Assembly: GCF_001423885.1 (NCBI RefSeq)
Contig: NZ_LMPP01000009.1
Location: 62,022 to 126,021 of the forward strand
DNA: 64,000 bases
Reading direction: 5' to 3'
Source: Rathayibacter sp. Leaf185
Lineage (GTDB): Bacteria > Actinomycetota > Actinomycetes > Actinomycetales > Microbacteriaceae
Made by a program: the position numbers and the translations under genes. The notes beneath the pieces are model-generated. The model did not search any database. It had not been told where the DNA came from and saw only the letters and a list, made by a program, of their open reading frames with translations. Below, in pieces: positions 1 to 10,988 of the stretch. How positions within the stretch are numbered: position 1 is the stretch's first letter; the number at the start of each line of letters is the position of its first letter.

Positions 1-565
1 CGTCGGCGATGAGGAGCTGCGGAGCCGCTGCGAGACCGATGCCGATGAGCACGCGCTGGCGCATGCCTCCGGAGAACTGGTGCGGGAACTGCTTGAGGCG
101 CTTCTCGGCGTCGGCGAGACCGGCGTTCTTGAGCACCTCGATCGCCTTCTCGCGGATCTCCTTGCGACCGGTGGCGAGGCCGTTGGCCTTGATCGTCTCC
201 TCGACCTGGAAGCCGATCGACCAGACCGGGTTGAGGTTCGACATCGGGTCCTGCGGCACGTAGCCGATCCGGCGGCCGCGGAGGTCCTCCAGCTCGGTGC
301 GCGAGGCCTTGGCGAGATCCTTGCCGTCGAAGAGCACCGAGCCGCCGGTGACCTTGCCGCTGCCCGGCAGCAGGCCGATGATCGCCGCAGCGGTCGTCGA
401 CTTGCCCGAGCCGGACTCACCCACGATGGCGACGGTCTGGCCGTGCTCGATCGTGAGGCTGACACCGCGGAGCGCCTGCACCAGGCCGCTGCCGGTCTGG
501 AAGCCGACCTCGAGGTCGCGGACCTCGAGGAGAGGACCGGTCGGGGTGGGGGGTGTGGTCGTCAT
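1..565 (-). CDS. Oligopeptide ABC transporter ATP-binding subunit (partial)
   Basis: DppD/OppD-like ATPase that powers import of peptides through the two permeases encoded just upstream. The N-terminal 188 residues are visible and the gene runs off the left edge. Walker A (GESGSGKS) is at residues 49-56, the Q-loop (VPQDP) near 106, and the signature (FSGGMRQR) near 165. The Walker B segment begins at the window edge. The ATG at 565 overlaps the permease stop in an ATGA arrangement, so the genes are translationally coupled. The family normally continues with a C-terminal oligopeptide-binding extension that cannot be seen here. Peptide specificity is inferred from the operon; nickel or another small solute is less likely. 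Confidence 0.93.
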   Translation of the reverse strand, partial: MTTTPPTPTGPLLEVRDLEVGFQTGSGLVQALRGVSLTIEHGQTVAIVGESGSGKSTTAAAIIGLLPGSGKVTGGSVLFDGKDLAKASRTELEDLRGRRIGYVPQDPMSNLNPVWSIGFQVEETIKANGLATGRKEIREKAIEVLKNAGLADAEKRLKQFPHQFSGGMRQRVLIGIGLAAAPQLLIAD

Positions 566-1521
566 CGGAGGGCCCTCGCCTTCGGGTCGAGCGCGTCGCG
601 CAGGGCCTCACCCATCAGGATGAAGCTCAGCACCGTGATGGTCAGCGCGGCGGACGGGTAGATCAGCGTCTGCGGGTTGGTCCGCAGGTCGCGCTGCGCC
701 TGGCTGATGTCGTTGCCCCACGACATCACCGAGCCGGGGAGGCCGACGCCGAGGAACGACAGCGTCGCCTCCGCCGTGATGGCCGCGCCGAGCGAGATCG
801 TCGTGACGACGATCACGGGAGCGATGGAGTTGGGCATGACGTGCCGGAAGAGGATCGCCATCCGCGAGAGCCCCGTGGCCGTCGCCGCGCCGACGAAGTC
901 GGACTGCTTGACCCGGAGGACCTCCGACCGGAGGACGCGGGCCGTGGTGGGCCACGCGAACGCGCCGATCGCCAGGGCGATGACGAAAACGTTCCGGTTC
1001 GCCGAGAAGACCGACATGATGACGACCGCGGCGAGGATGTAGGGGATCGAGAAGAAGATGTCGCCCGCGCGCATGATCACGGTGTCGACCCAGCCGCCGA
1101 AGAAGCCGGCGAGGGCTCCTCCGATGACACCGGTGATCGTGGTGATCGCGATCACGATGAGGCCGACGGACAGCGACGTCGAGGTCCCGAAGATGATCCG
1201 CGAGAAGACGTCGCAGCCCTGCTTGGTGTAGCCGAGCACGCTTCCGTTGCCGGGACCGTCGAGGCTGCGGCCGAGGTCGCAGGCACGCGGGTCGACGGAC
1301 GTGAACAGGTTGGGCAGCAGAGCGACCGCGATGATCAGGACGATCAGCGCACCCGAGATCCAGAACATCGGGCGCTTGCGGAGGTCCTGCCAGGCGTCGG
1401 TCCAGAGGTTGCTGGGCTTCTCGTCGAGCGAGACGGCGTCGATCGACGCGATCGGGGTCTCTTCGAGAGGAGCGACGAAGTGATCGATGCGGCGCGGTGC
1501 GCCGGGCGTCTCATTTGGCAT
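562..1521 (-). CDS. Oligopeptide ABC transporter permease, DppC-like
   Basis: Inner-membrane permease of 319 residues. A long cytoplasmic N-terminus of about 50 residues precedes the first membrane helix (MFWISGALIVLIIAVALL). A periplasmic loop with two cysteines follows, then the BPD_transp_1 core. The EAA-type coupling loop that docks on the ATPase reads RVLRSEVLRVKQSDFVGAA. Length and topology fit the DppC/OppC family. The start overlaps the end of the upstream DppB-like gene by 11 nt, and the stop overlaps the ATPase start. The order binding protein, DppB, DppC, DppD is the standard one for this importer type. Confidence 0.94.
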   Translation of the reverse strand: MPNETPGAPRRIDHFVAPLEETPIASIDAVSLDEKPSNLWTDAWQDLRKRPMFWISGALIVLIIAVALLPNLFTSVDPRACDLGRSLDGPGNGSVLGYTKQGCDVFSRIIFGTSTSLSVGLIVIAITTITGVIGGALAGFFGGWVDTVIMRAGDIFFSIPYILAAVVIMSVFSANRNVFVIALAIGAFAWPTTARVLRSEVLRVKQSDFVGAATATGLSRMAILFRHVMPNSIAPVIVVTTISLGAAITAEATLSFLGVGLPGSVMSWGNDISQAQRDLRTNPQTLIYPSAALTITVLSFILMGEALRDALDPKARALR

Positions 1522-2440
1522 AGCGGATCCTCGGGTCGAGTACGGCGTAGAGCAGGTCGACGAGGATGTTCACCACGAGGTAGAACAGCACCATCACCGT
1601 GACGAAGGAGACGACGGTCGGCCGCTCTCCTCGGATGATCGCCTGGTAGAGCGTGTTCCCGACTCCGGGAACGTTGAAGATGCCCTCCGTCACCGTCGCG
1701 CCCACGATCAGGAGGCCGAAGTCGGCGCCGAACTGGGTCGTGACGGGGATCAGCGAGTTGCGCAGGATGTGCACGGGGACGACGCGGCGGCGCGAGAGTC
1801 CCTTGCCGTAGGCGGTGCGGACGAAGTCGGAGCCCGCCGTCTCGATGACCGAGCCGCGCGTGAGGCGGATCGCGGAGGCGACGACGAACAGGGCCAGGAC
1901 GATCGCCGGCAGCAGCAGCCGCTCGAACGTCGCCTGACCGCCCACTGTGGGCGGGAACCAGCCGAGCTGGACCGCGAAGAAGGTCTGGGCGATGAAGCAG
2001 AGCACGAAGATCGGCACCGACACGAGCAGCAGGCTGACCACCAGCGCGCTCGCGTCGAAGAACGAGCCCTTGCGCAGGCCGCTGATGAGCCCGACGGTGA
2101 GAGCGACGACGATCTCGATGATGATCGCCATCATGGCGAGCGTGAGGGTGACCGGGAAGGTGCGGGCCAGGATGTCGTTGACCGACTGCCCCGAGAACGA
2201 GATGCCGAAGTCACCCCGGACGACTCCGCCGAGGTAGTAGAGGTACTGGACGATGAAGGGGTCGTTCAGGTGGTACTGCTCCTCGAGACGCGCGAGGAGC
2301 GCGGGGTTCGGCGTCTTGTCGCCGAAGAGCGAGAGCAGCGGGTTCCCCGGCATGGCGAAGACCATGAAGTAGATCAGGAACGTCGTGCCGATCAGCACGG
2401 GGACGGCTTGCAGGATGCGTCGGACGATGTAGGCGAGCAT
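1511..2440 (-). CDS. Oligopeptide ABC transporter permease, DppB-like
   Basis: Inner-membrane permease of 309 residues. It opens with MLAYIVRRILQAVPVLIG, the typical first helix of DppB proteins, and carries the family N-terminal domain with a periplasmic loop (GNPLLSLFGDKT). The later part has the coupling loop IETAGSDFVRTAYGKGLSR and the final helices. It pairs with the DppC-like protein to form the membrane pore. It lies 125 bp downstream of the binding-protein gene, and that gap contains a stem-loop (2502-2552). No start better than the ATG at 2440 is visible. Confidence 0.94.
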   Translation of the reverse strand: MLAYIVRRILQAVPVLIGTTFLIYFMVFAMPGNPLLSLFGDKTPNPALLARLEEQYHLNDPFIVQYLYYLGGVVRGDFGISFSGQSVNDILARTFPVTLTLAMMAIIIEIVVALTVGLISGLRKGSFFDASALVVSLLLVSVPIFVLCFIAQTFFAVQLGWFPPTVGGQATFERLLLPAIVLALFVVASAIRLTRGSVIETAGSDFVRTAYGKGLSRRRVVPVHILRNSLIPVTTQFGADFGLLIVGATVTEGIFNVPGVGNTLYQAIIRGERPTVVSFVTVMVLFYLVVNILVDLLYAVLDPRIRYAK

Positions 2441-2501
2441 CTCAGCCCTGCCGATTCCGGTGTCGCATGGTGGGAGACCTCATTCGATTCGGACCGAAAC
2501 A

Positions 2502-2552
2502 GGGCGCTCCGCCCACGGGCCGACCGGAGTCGACCACGCGGGCGAAGCGCCC
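2502..2552 (-). other. Intercistronic stem-loop between binding protein and permease genes
   Basis: Arms 2502-2514 and 2540-2552 are complementary at 12 of 13 positions (GGGCGCTCCGCCC type). The 25-nt loop contains a further small hairpin (CGAC-CGGA-GTCG, 2521-2532). It sits between the abundant-type binding-protein gene and the permease genes. Such elements commonly protect the 3' end of the upstream message or cause partial termination, so the binding protein is made in excess. That role is inferred from position. Confidence 0.5.
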
Positions 2553-2565
2553 CAGTTCTAGCAGC

Positions 2566-4188
2566 TTAGTTCTTGGTGATCTCGTAGTAGAGCGGCACCG
2601 AGTTCCAGCCGAACTGCACGTTCGACACGGTCTCGCCGTATCCGCCGGTCACATTGGAGTACCACAGCGGGATCGCGGGCAGGTCCTTCAGGAGGACCTC
2701 CTGCGCCTGCTGGAACTTCTCGTTCGCCGAGTCGAGGTCGGTGTCGACAGCGCCCTCACCGAGCAGCTGGTCGAACTCGGCGCTCGAGTAGTCGCCGTCG
2801 TTCGAGGAGGCGTTGGTCGCGTACAGCGGGCCCAGGAAGTTGTACAGACCCGGGTAGTCGGCCTGCCATCCGGTGCGGAACGCGGTCTCGATGGTGCGGT
2901 CCGTGATCTTGGTGCGCGCCTCGGCGAAGGTCGGGTAGGCGTCACCCTCTGCATCGATCCCGAGCGTGTTCTTGATCGAGTTCGACACGGCGTCGACCCA
3001 GCCCTGGTGGCCGCCGTCGGCGTTGTAGGCGATCTTGAAGGTGCCGTCCCAGGGGCTGATGGCGTCGGCCTGAGCCCACAGCTCCTTCGCCTTGTCGGCG
3101 TTGAACTCGAGCACCTCGGCGCCCTCGAGGGAGTCGCTCCAGCCGTCGATCACCGGGGAGGTGAAGTCGGAGGCGGGGGTGCGGGTGCCCTCGAAGATCA
3201 CGTCGGTGATCTGAGCGCGGTCGATGGACATCGAGATGGCCTGACGACGCAGCTGGCCCTCCTCGCCACCGAAGTGCGCGAGGCGGTCCGGGATGGTGAA
3301 GGACTGGAACACGGCGGCGGGCTGGTTGACCGCACGGTCGCCGAGGTCGCTCTCGTAGGTGCCGTACGCCGAGTCCGGGATGGCGTCGAGGACGTCGAGG
3401 TTGCCGCCCTGGAGGTCGGAGTAGGCCGCGTCCTGCGTGGCGTAGAAGGTCACCGTGAGGCCGCCGTTGACGGGCTTGCGGCCACCGGCGTAGTCCGGGT
3501 TCACGACGAGGTCGATCTGCACGTTGTGCTGCCACGCGTCATCGCCCGCGAGCATGTACGGGCCGTTGCCGATCGGGTTCTCACCGAAGGCGTCCATGTC
3601 GTCGAACGCGGCCGCGGGCAGCGGGTAGTACGCCGAGTAGCCGAGGCGGAGCGGGAAGTCCGACTTCGGCTCCTTGAGCGCCACGGTGAACGTGGTGTCG
3701 TCAACGACCGCGAGGCCGGTGAGCTCGCTGTCCTCGTCGTAGCTGAAGCCCTCGATGTCCTCGAAGAAGTAGCTGTTCAGCTGGTTGTTCGACAGCTTCG
3801 CGCCGTAGTTCCACGCGTCGACGAACGAGTTCGCCGTGACCGGGTCGCCGTTCGTGAAGGTGAGGTCCGGCTTGATCGTGATCGTGTAGTTCTGCGCGTC
3901 GTCCGACTCGATCGACTCGGCGACGTCGTTCTGCGGCGCACCCTCGGCGTCGTAGTAGACGAGGCCCGCGAAGATCTCGTCGAGGATCTTGCCGCCGCCC
4001 ACCTCGTTGGTGTTCGTCGGGATCAGCGGGTTCTGAGGCTCGGAGCCGTTGGTGGTGATGATCGCGGAGGAGTCGCCTCCCGCGTCACCCCCGCCGTTGT
4101 CGTCCGAGCTGCTGCTGCAGCCGGCGAGGACCAGGGTGCTCGCGGCGACGAGCGCCAGAGCCCCGAGGCCGAATCGTCTGATTTTCAC
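2566..4188 (-). CDS. Oligopeptide-binding lipoprotein, SBP family 5 (DppA/OppA-like)
   Basis: Extracellular peptide-binding lipoprotein of 540 residues that delivers ligand to the DppBCD-like proteins encoded downstream. A GTG start is chosen at 4188 because GGAGGA lies four bases upstream and the translation then begins MKIRRFGLG with a clean signal peptide. The lipobox is LVLAGC, with the lipidated cysteine at residue 24. A Ser/Asp/Gly-rich linker follows, as usual for Gram-positive binding proteins. The body matches SBP_bac_5, for example NDYAGGRKPVNGG-type segments and a C-terminal WYSNVTGGYGE region. Length is normal for OppA-type proteins. The open frame extends to 4470, but the extra residues are unlike a signal peptide. 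Confidence 0.94.
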   Translation of the reverse strand: MKIRRFGLGALALVAASTLVLAGCSSSSDDNGGGDAGGDSSAIITTNGSEPQNPLIPTNTNEVGGGKILDEIFAGLVYYDAEGAPQNDVAESIESDDAQNYTITIKPDLTFTNGDPVTANSFVDAWNYGAKLSNNQLNSYFFEDIEGFSYDEDSELTGLAVVDDTTFTVALKEPKSDFPLRLGYSAYYPLPAAAFDDMDAFGENPIGNGPYMLAGDDAWQHNVQIDLVVNPDYAGGRKPVNGGLTVTFYATQDAAYSDLQGGNLDVLDAIPDSAYGTYESDLGDRAVNQPAAVFQSFTIPDRLAHFGGEEGQLRRQAISMSIDRAQITDVIFEGTRTPASDFTSPVIDGWSDSLEGAEVLEFNADKAKELWAQADAISPWDGTFKIAYNADGGHQGWVDAVSNSIKNTLGIDAEGDAYPTFAEARTKITDRTIETAFRTGWQADYPGLYNFLGPLYATNASSNDGDYSSAEFDQLLGEGAVDTDLDSANEKFQQAQEVLLKDLPAIPLWYSNVTGGYGETVSNVQFGWNSVPLYYEITKN

Positions 4189-4354
4189 TATTCCTCCAGT
4201 GGTGTGAGGGCGCGCGAGAAGTGGTTTCTCTGACGCGGAGAGGGCCGTGCGCGTGGCGACGGCGTCGGCGCACGGGAGACTGTTGGCCACCGCGCGAATG
4301 CCTTGGACGAGACTATGTATTGACTCGCTATCTCCGCAAAAGCATGTGGGAACC

Positions 4355-4370
4355 GTTACACAGCGGTAAC
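4355..4370. promoter_or_regulatory. Inverted repeat GTTAC-N6-GTAAC in a divergent promoter region
   Basis: The 273-bp gap between the divergent binding-protein gene and the CPBP gene holds this short palindrome and a comparatively AT-rich stretch (4312-4345). On the minus strand that stretch reads TTGCGG followed about 16 nt later by CATAGT, a plausible -35/-10 pair for the peptide transporter operon. The palindrome may be an operator for one or both genes. No specific regulator can be named. Confidence 0.3.
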
Positions 4371-4461
4371 CGGGAGGTGGAATCCTTGCGTCGCGCCGCA
4401 CAAATCCTGCGTGTGCAAGCAGATTCACGCACGCCATCGAAGTTGCGAAAGGATCCGGACG

Positions 4462-5274
4462 GTGTCCCACGATCTTCCAGGCAGGACCTCGTCACGGCGC
4501 CGGATCGGCGCGGAAGTGCTGCTCGTCCTCGGGCTCTCGCTCGGGGCGTCGGCCGTCTACTCCGTGGTCTCGATCACGAACAAGCTGACCCGGTCGGTCG
4601 CCCTCGGAGATCAGACGACGACGATCAACGGATCGCTCAGTGATCGTCCGACGTTCGACCTGATCTACCAGCTGCTCGCCCTGTTCTTCGACCTCGTGCC
4701 CGTCGCCCTCTGCGCGTTCCTGCTCTGGCAGAGCACGGGGCGTCCGCTCGGCCGCCTCGGGCTCGACCTGCGGCGTCCCGGCTTCGATCTGGGCAGCGGC
4801 GTGGTGCTCGCGATCGCGATCGGCGCGCCGGGGATCGGCCTCTACGCGCTCGGCCGGGCGCTCGGCATCACCGTCGCGGTCGTCGCCTCGCCGCTCGACA
4901 CCTTCTGGTGGACCGTCCCGGTCCTGGTGCTCTCCGCGATCCGGGCGGGGATCCAGGAGGAGGTGATCGTCGTCGGGTACCTCTTCGCGCGCCTGGAGGA
5001 CCTCGGCTGGGGGCGCTGGCGGATCCTGTTCGCGAGCGCGCTCCTCCGGGGCAGCTACCACCTGTACCAGGGCATCGGGCCGTTCATCGGCAACGTGATC
5101 ATGGGGCTCGTGTTCGGGCTCTTCTACCAGCGCTTCGGGCGGACGCTTCCCCTGGTGATCGCGCACTCGATCATCGACATCGTGTCGTTCGTCGGGTATC
5201 CGCTGGCGGTCGCGCTGTGGCCGGAGCTGTTCGCGGCGCCGGCTGCCACCGCGACGCCGACGCCGAGCGGCTGA
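4462..5274 (+). CDS. CPBP family intramembrane protease homologue
   Basis: Polytopic membrane protein of 270 residues of the CPBP (Abi/CAAX protease-like) family. GTG at 4462 is chosen because GAAAGGA lies eight bases upstream; the frame is open from 4411. The conserved region is in the C-terminal half. The paired glutamates lie in IQEEVIVVGYL, then a helix ends in RGSYHLYQG with the first histidine, and VIAHSIID carries the second. The canonical EExxxR arginine is replaced by valine, so catalytic activity is uncertain. It may act in surface-protein processing or bacteriocin immunity, but nothing nearby identifies a substrate. It is convergent with gcvP and separated by a strong hairpin. Confidence 0.85.
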   Translation: MSHDLPGRTSSRRRIGAEVLLVLGLSLGASAVYSVVSITNKLTRSVALGDQTTTINGSLSDRPTFDLIYQLLALFFDLVPVALCAFLLWQSTGRPLGRLGLDLRRPGFDLGSGVVLAIAIGAPGIGLYALGRALGITVAVVASPLDTFWWTVPVLVLSAIRAGIQEEVIVVGYLFARLEDLGWGRWRILFASALLRGSYHLYQGIGPFIGNVIMGLVFGLFYQRFGRTLPLVIAHSIIDIVSFVGYPLAVALWPELFAAPAATATPTPSG

Positions 5275-5280
5275 CAGACG

Positions 5281-5341
5281 ATCGATCCGTCACGAACGGC
5301 TGCCTCCAGTCGCTGGAGGGAGCCGTCCATGACGGATCGAT
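5281..5341. terminator. Long bidirectional hairpin between the CPBP gene and gcvP
   Basis: Arms 5281-5309 and 5313-5341 match at 26 of 29 positions around a 3-nt loop. It lies 6 bp after the CPBP stop and 19 bp before the gcvP stop, in the gap between convergent genes. There is no T-tract on either strand, which is common for actinobacterial hairpin terminators. Confidence 0.8.
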
Positions 5342-5360
5342 CAGCGCCCGACCCGTCGGA

Positions 5361-8249
<2,889 letters not shown>

Positions 8250-8624
8250 CTACTCTCCGACCAGCTCGCTGTAGGCGGCGGCGTCGAGCAGGCCGTCGGG
8301 CAGGGCGTCGAAGCGCACCTTGATCAGCCAGCCCTCGCCGAACGGGTCGGAGTTGACCAGCTCGGGGCTGTCGACGACGGCGGAGTTGGTCTCGAGGACC
8401 TCGCCGTCGACCGGCGCGAAGAGCTCGCCGACCGACTTGGTCGACTCGATCTCACCCACCACGCTGCCGCCCTCGACGCGGGAGCCCGCGTCGGGCAGCT
8501 CGACGAACACGACGTCGCCCAGCTTGTCGGCGGCGTAGGCGGTGATGCCCACGGTCGCGGTGTCGCCGTCGACGAGGATCCACTCGTGATCGGAGGTGTA
8601 CTGCAGTTCGGTCGGAACGGCCAT
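8250..8624 (-). CDS. gcvH: Glycine cleavage system H protein
   Basis: Lipoyl carrier of 124 residues that shuttles the aminomethyl group between GcvP and GcvT and the reduced lipoyl arm to dihydrolipoamide dehydrogenase, which is not encoded here. The lipoylated residue is Lys63 in [10 protein letters not shown]. The N-terminal LQYTSDHEW and C-terminal EGWLIKV segments are typical of the family. It sits directly between gcvT (1-bp gap) and gcvP (no gap), so all three share one transcript. Confidence 0.98.
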   Translation of the reverse strand: MAVPTELQYTSDHEWILVDGDTATVGITAYAADKLGDVVFVELPDAGSRVEGGSVVGEIESTKSVGELFAPVDGEVLETNSAVVDSPELVNSDPFGEGWLIKVRFDALPDGLLDAAAYSELVGE

Positions 8625-8625
8625 G

Positions 8626-9867
8626 TCAGATCTTCTTCCTCGAGTAGAAGGGGAGGGCGGTGACAGTCATCGGGAGGCGGCTGCCACGGATGTCGACGGA
8701 GAGCGTCGTGCCGGGCTGCGCCTGGGCGGGGGCGACGTAGGCCATGGCGATCGGGATGCCGAGCGTGGGCGAGAGCACCCCGCTCGTGACGACTCCGATC
8801 GGGTCGGTCGCGTCGTCGGAGGCGTACACGCTGTAGTCGGCGCGGGCGGCGCGGCGCCCCTCGCCGGTCAGACCGACGAGCACGGGCGCGTCCCCGGAGG
8901 GGCCCTCCTCGCTCGCGGCGCGGCCCACGAAGTCGATCGGCTTGCCGAGGGCGACGACACGGCCCAGACCGGCCTGCGCGGGGAAGATCTCGCGGGAGAG
9001 CTCGTGGCCGTAGAGCGGCATGCCCGCCTCCAACCGGAGGGTGTCGCGTGCGGCGAGGCCCGCGGGGACGAGGCCCGCGCCGGCTCCCGTCTCGGCGAGC
9101 GCCTGCCAGAGGGTCGGGGCGGTGTCGGGAGCGACGTAGATCTCGAAGCCGTCCTCACCGGTGTACCCGGTGCGCGCGATCAGGATCGGGTGCGCCTCGA
9201 AGGTCGCGGGCACGGCGCGGTAGTAGAGCAGCTCCTCGAGCAGGCGGGCGGCGTGATCGGTGTCGAGCACCGACTCCGCCCCGCGCTCGGTCTCGATAGC
9301 GAGGCCCTGCACGTTCTGCAGGATCTCGAGCGAGCGCGGCCCCTGGATCGCGATCAGGGCGACGTCGTCGCTCTCGTCGAAGAGCTCGCACTCGAACATC
9401 GCGGTGCGGTCGCGGAGCTGCTCGGCGACGACGTGACGGTTCGAGGCGTTCGCGACGACCATGAAGCGGTCCTCACCGGTGCGGTAGACGACGAGGTCGT
9501 CGATCACGCCGCCGGTGCGGTCGAGGAGGAGCGTGTACTTCGCGCGGCCCACGGCGACGGCCGAGAGATCGCTCGCCAGGGCGTAGTCGAGGGCGTCCAC
9601 CGCCTCCGGGCCGACGACGAGGATCTCGCCCATGTGCGAGAGGTCGAAGAGGCCGGCCGCGGTGCGGACGGCGTGGTGCTCGGCGAGATCGCCGGAGTAG
9701 CGGACCGGCATCCACCAGCCGGCGAAATCGGTGAAGGAGGCGCCGGCCGCGACGTGCACGTCGTGCAGCGGCGAGTGCCGGGGCTCGGTGCTCGGCGCGG
9801 TGGCGTCGGGCGAGTCGATCTCGATGCCGCCGGTGTCGGGGGCGTCTACGGGGGTCTCTTCGGACAT
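8626..9867 (-). CDS. gcvT: Glycine cleavage system aminomethyltransferase, T protein
   Basis: Tetrahydrofolate-dependent aminomethyltransferase releasing ammonia and 5,10-methylene-THF; 413 residues. ATG at 9867 is preferred because GGAG stands seven bases upstream and the protein begins [10 protein letters not shown] before the conserved [20 protein letters not shown] segment. An upstream extension would run into the riboswitch. FDLSHMGEI and the [18 protein letters not shown] region are family hallmarks. About 40 N-terminal residues before the core are longer than usual and low in complexity. It is the first gene of the operon. The bases just before its ATG can pair with sequence next to the riboswitch. 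Confidence 0.97.
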   Translation of the reverse strand: MSEETPVDAPDTGGIEIDSPDATAPSTEPRHSPLHDVHVAAGASFTDFAGWWMPVRYSGDLAEHHAVRTAAGLFDLSHMGEILVVGPEAVDALDYALASDLSAVAVGRAKYTLLLDRTGGVIDDLVVYRTGEDRFMVVANASNRHVVAEQLRDRTAMFECELFDESDDVALIAIQGPRSLEILQNVQGLAIETERGAESVLDTDHAARLLEELLYYRAVPATFEAHPILIARTGYTGEDGFEIYVAPDTAPTLWQALAETGAGAGLVPAGLAARDTLRLEAGMPLYGHELSREIFPAQAGLGRVVALGKPIDFVGRAASEEGPSGDAPVLVGLTGEGRRAARADYSVYASDDATDPIGVVTSGVLSPTLGIPIAMAYVAPAQAQPGTTLSVDIRGSRLPMTVTALPFYSRKKI

Positions 9868-9951
9868 GGGAGTTCTCCAATTCGTCGCAGTGCTGCGCAC
9901 GCGCCCGCACAGGTCGATGGTGCGAGGCACAGCAGTGCCGTGGGAACTCCC
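9868..9951 (-). promoter_or_regulatory. Possible translational expression platform of the glycine riboswitch
   Basis: On the transcript, GGGAGTTC (9951 down to 9944), just 3' of aptamer II, is perfectly complementary to GAACTCCC (9875 down to 9868). The latter fills the space between the GGAG ribosome-binding site and the gcvT ATG. A smaller hairpin (GGCAC-TGCT-GTGCC, 9939-9926) lies between the arms. This pairing would bury the gcvT start, so glycine binding could act on translation. That is an inference from complementarity only. Confidence 0.45.
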
Positions 9952-9957
9952 CCTCTG

Positions 9958-10118
9958 TCGCGGTGCCTGAGAGATTCGCGCCGGAGCGCTTTCACCATCG
10001 GCGGATCCCGGGATCGGATCGCTTTCCAGAGTGGCCAGTTCGACGCGGTACAAGACCTGAGAGATTGGCGGGGAGGCTTGCTCCTTCGGTGCCGACCGGA
10101 GTCGGCTCTCCCGCGTCG
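9958..10118 (-). promoter_or_regulatory. Tandem glycine riboswitch upstream of gcvT
   Basis: The leader of the gcv operon contains two glycine aptamers in series. Aptamer I starts with GGGAGAGCC near 10112 and includes CACCGAAGGAGCAA. It ends with AATCTCTCAGGT near 10055. Aptamer II includes GTGAAAGCGCTCC and ends with AATCTCTCAGGCACC near 9960. The repeated ATCTCTCAGG blocks about 95 nt apart and the GAAGGAGC box are the conserved core of this class. In known examples glycine binding turns on glycine cleavage genes, which fits the downstream gcvT-gcvH-gcvP. Confidence 0.93.
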
Positions 10119-10209
10119 CGTATGCGGCCCGGTATTCGGTTGTGCGGTCAGCCTAGCGGGGGCGGTGATGCGGGTGCACAGTGTTCGGCGTTTGGTGTTC
10201 GGGTCGAGA

Positions 10210-10241
10210 TGACACTAAGCTCCTTCCAGCAGTTAGGGTCA
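10210..10241. promoter_or_regulatory. Candidate NrtR operator upstream of nrtR-nadABC
   Basis: A spaced inverted repeat, TGACACTAA (10210-10218) and TTAGGGTCA (10233-10241), matches at 8 of 9 positions around 14 bp. It ends 25 bp before the nrtR GTG. A further related half-site, TTAGTAGG, follows at 10251-10258 and may double as the -10 box. NrtR proteins usually repress their own NAD operons from palindromic sites near the promoter. Assignment of this site to NrtR rests on position. Confidence 0.5.
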
Positions 10242-10266
10242 CGACGACTTTTAGTAGGGACAGCCC

Positions 10267-10953
10267 GTGGAGCGAGACGATCAGCCGCAGATCGCGGTGT
10301 CGACCGTGATCTTCGCGCTGCGCCCGCACCCCGTGACGGGCGCGAGCACCGTGTGGATCCCGGTCGTGCGCCGCATCCGCGAGCCGTTCGAGGGGCTCTG
10401 GGCGCTGCCCGGCGGCCCCCTGCGCCCCGATGAGGATCTCGCGGAGGCGGCGCGCCGCACCCTCCGCGAGACCACCGGGCTCGGCCCGCGCTACCTCGAG
10501 CAGCTCTACGCCGTCGGCGGCACCGACCGCTCCCCCGGCGAGCGCCGCGTGGTCTCGATCGTCTACTGGGCGCTCGTGCGCACCTCCGAGGCGGACGAGG
10601 CGATCGACGACGAGAACGTCGCCTGGCTCTGCACCGACCTGCCCCTCGAGCTCGCGTTCGATCACGGGGTGATCGTGGAGTACGCGCTCTGGCGCCTCCG
10701 CAACAAGATGGAGTACTCGCGCATCGCGCACGCGTTCCTCGGCGGGACGTTCACGCTCGCTCAGCTGCGCGAGGTGCACGAGGCCGTGCTCCAGAAGCCC
10801 CTCGATCCGGCGAACTTCCGCCGCACGATCGAGGCCTCCAAGACCGTGGTACCGACCGAGGAGCGCCTGACGGGCACCCGTCACCGCCCGCCCCGGCTCT
10901 ACCGCTACGACGGGTCAGTGGCACTCGTCGACAACGGTCCGCTCCCCGTCTGA
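10267..10953 (+). CDS. nrtR: NrtR family NAD-biosynthesis repressor (Nudix fused to winged helix)
   Basis: Transcription factor of 228 residues with an N-terminal Nudix-like ADP-ribose sensor (about residues 8-145). A C-terminal winged-helix DNA-binding domain follows (about 150-228), with the segment FTLAQLREVHEAVLQKPLDPANFRR characteristic of NrtR. The Nudix box is degenerate, which fits a ligand sensor rather than a hydrolase. ADP-ribose relieves repression in studied members. It lies immediately upstream of nadA-nadB-nadC-nadS, like the C. glutamicum ndnR-nadA-nadC-nadS arrangement. GTG at 10267 is taken as the start; upstream sequence holds a TTTAGTAGG element and the probable operator. 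Confidence 0.9.
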   Translation: MERDDQPQIAVSTVIFALRPHPVTGASTVWIPVVRRIREPFEGLWALPGGPLRPDEDLAEAARRTLRETTGLGPRYLEQLYAVGGTDRSPGERRVVSIVYWALVRTSEADEAIDDENVAWLCTDLPLELAFDHGVIVEYALWRLRNKMEYSRIAHAFLGGTFTLAQLREVHEAVLQKPLDPANFRRTIEASKTVVPTEERLTGTRHRPPRLYRYDGSVALVDNGPLPV

Positions 10954-10988
10954 GCGCCCCGTCAGTCCGCACCATCCGAGGAGACACC

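Noticed and set aside
2566-4470. The longer start at 4470 for the peptide-binding lipoprotein.
   Set aside because: The added 94 residues precede the signal peptide and overlap the divergent promoter region; GTG at 4188 has an excellent ribosome-binding site.
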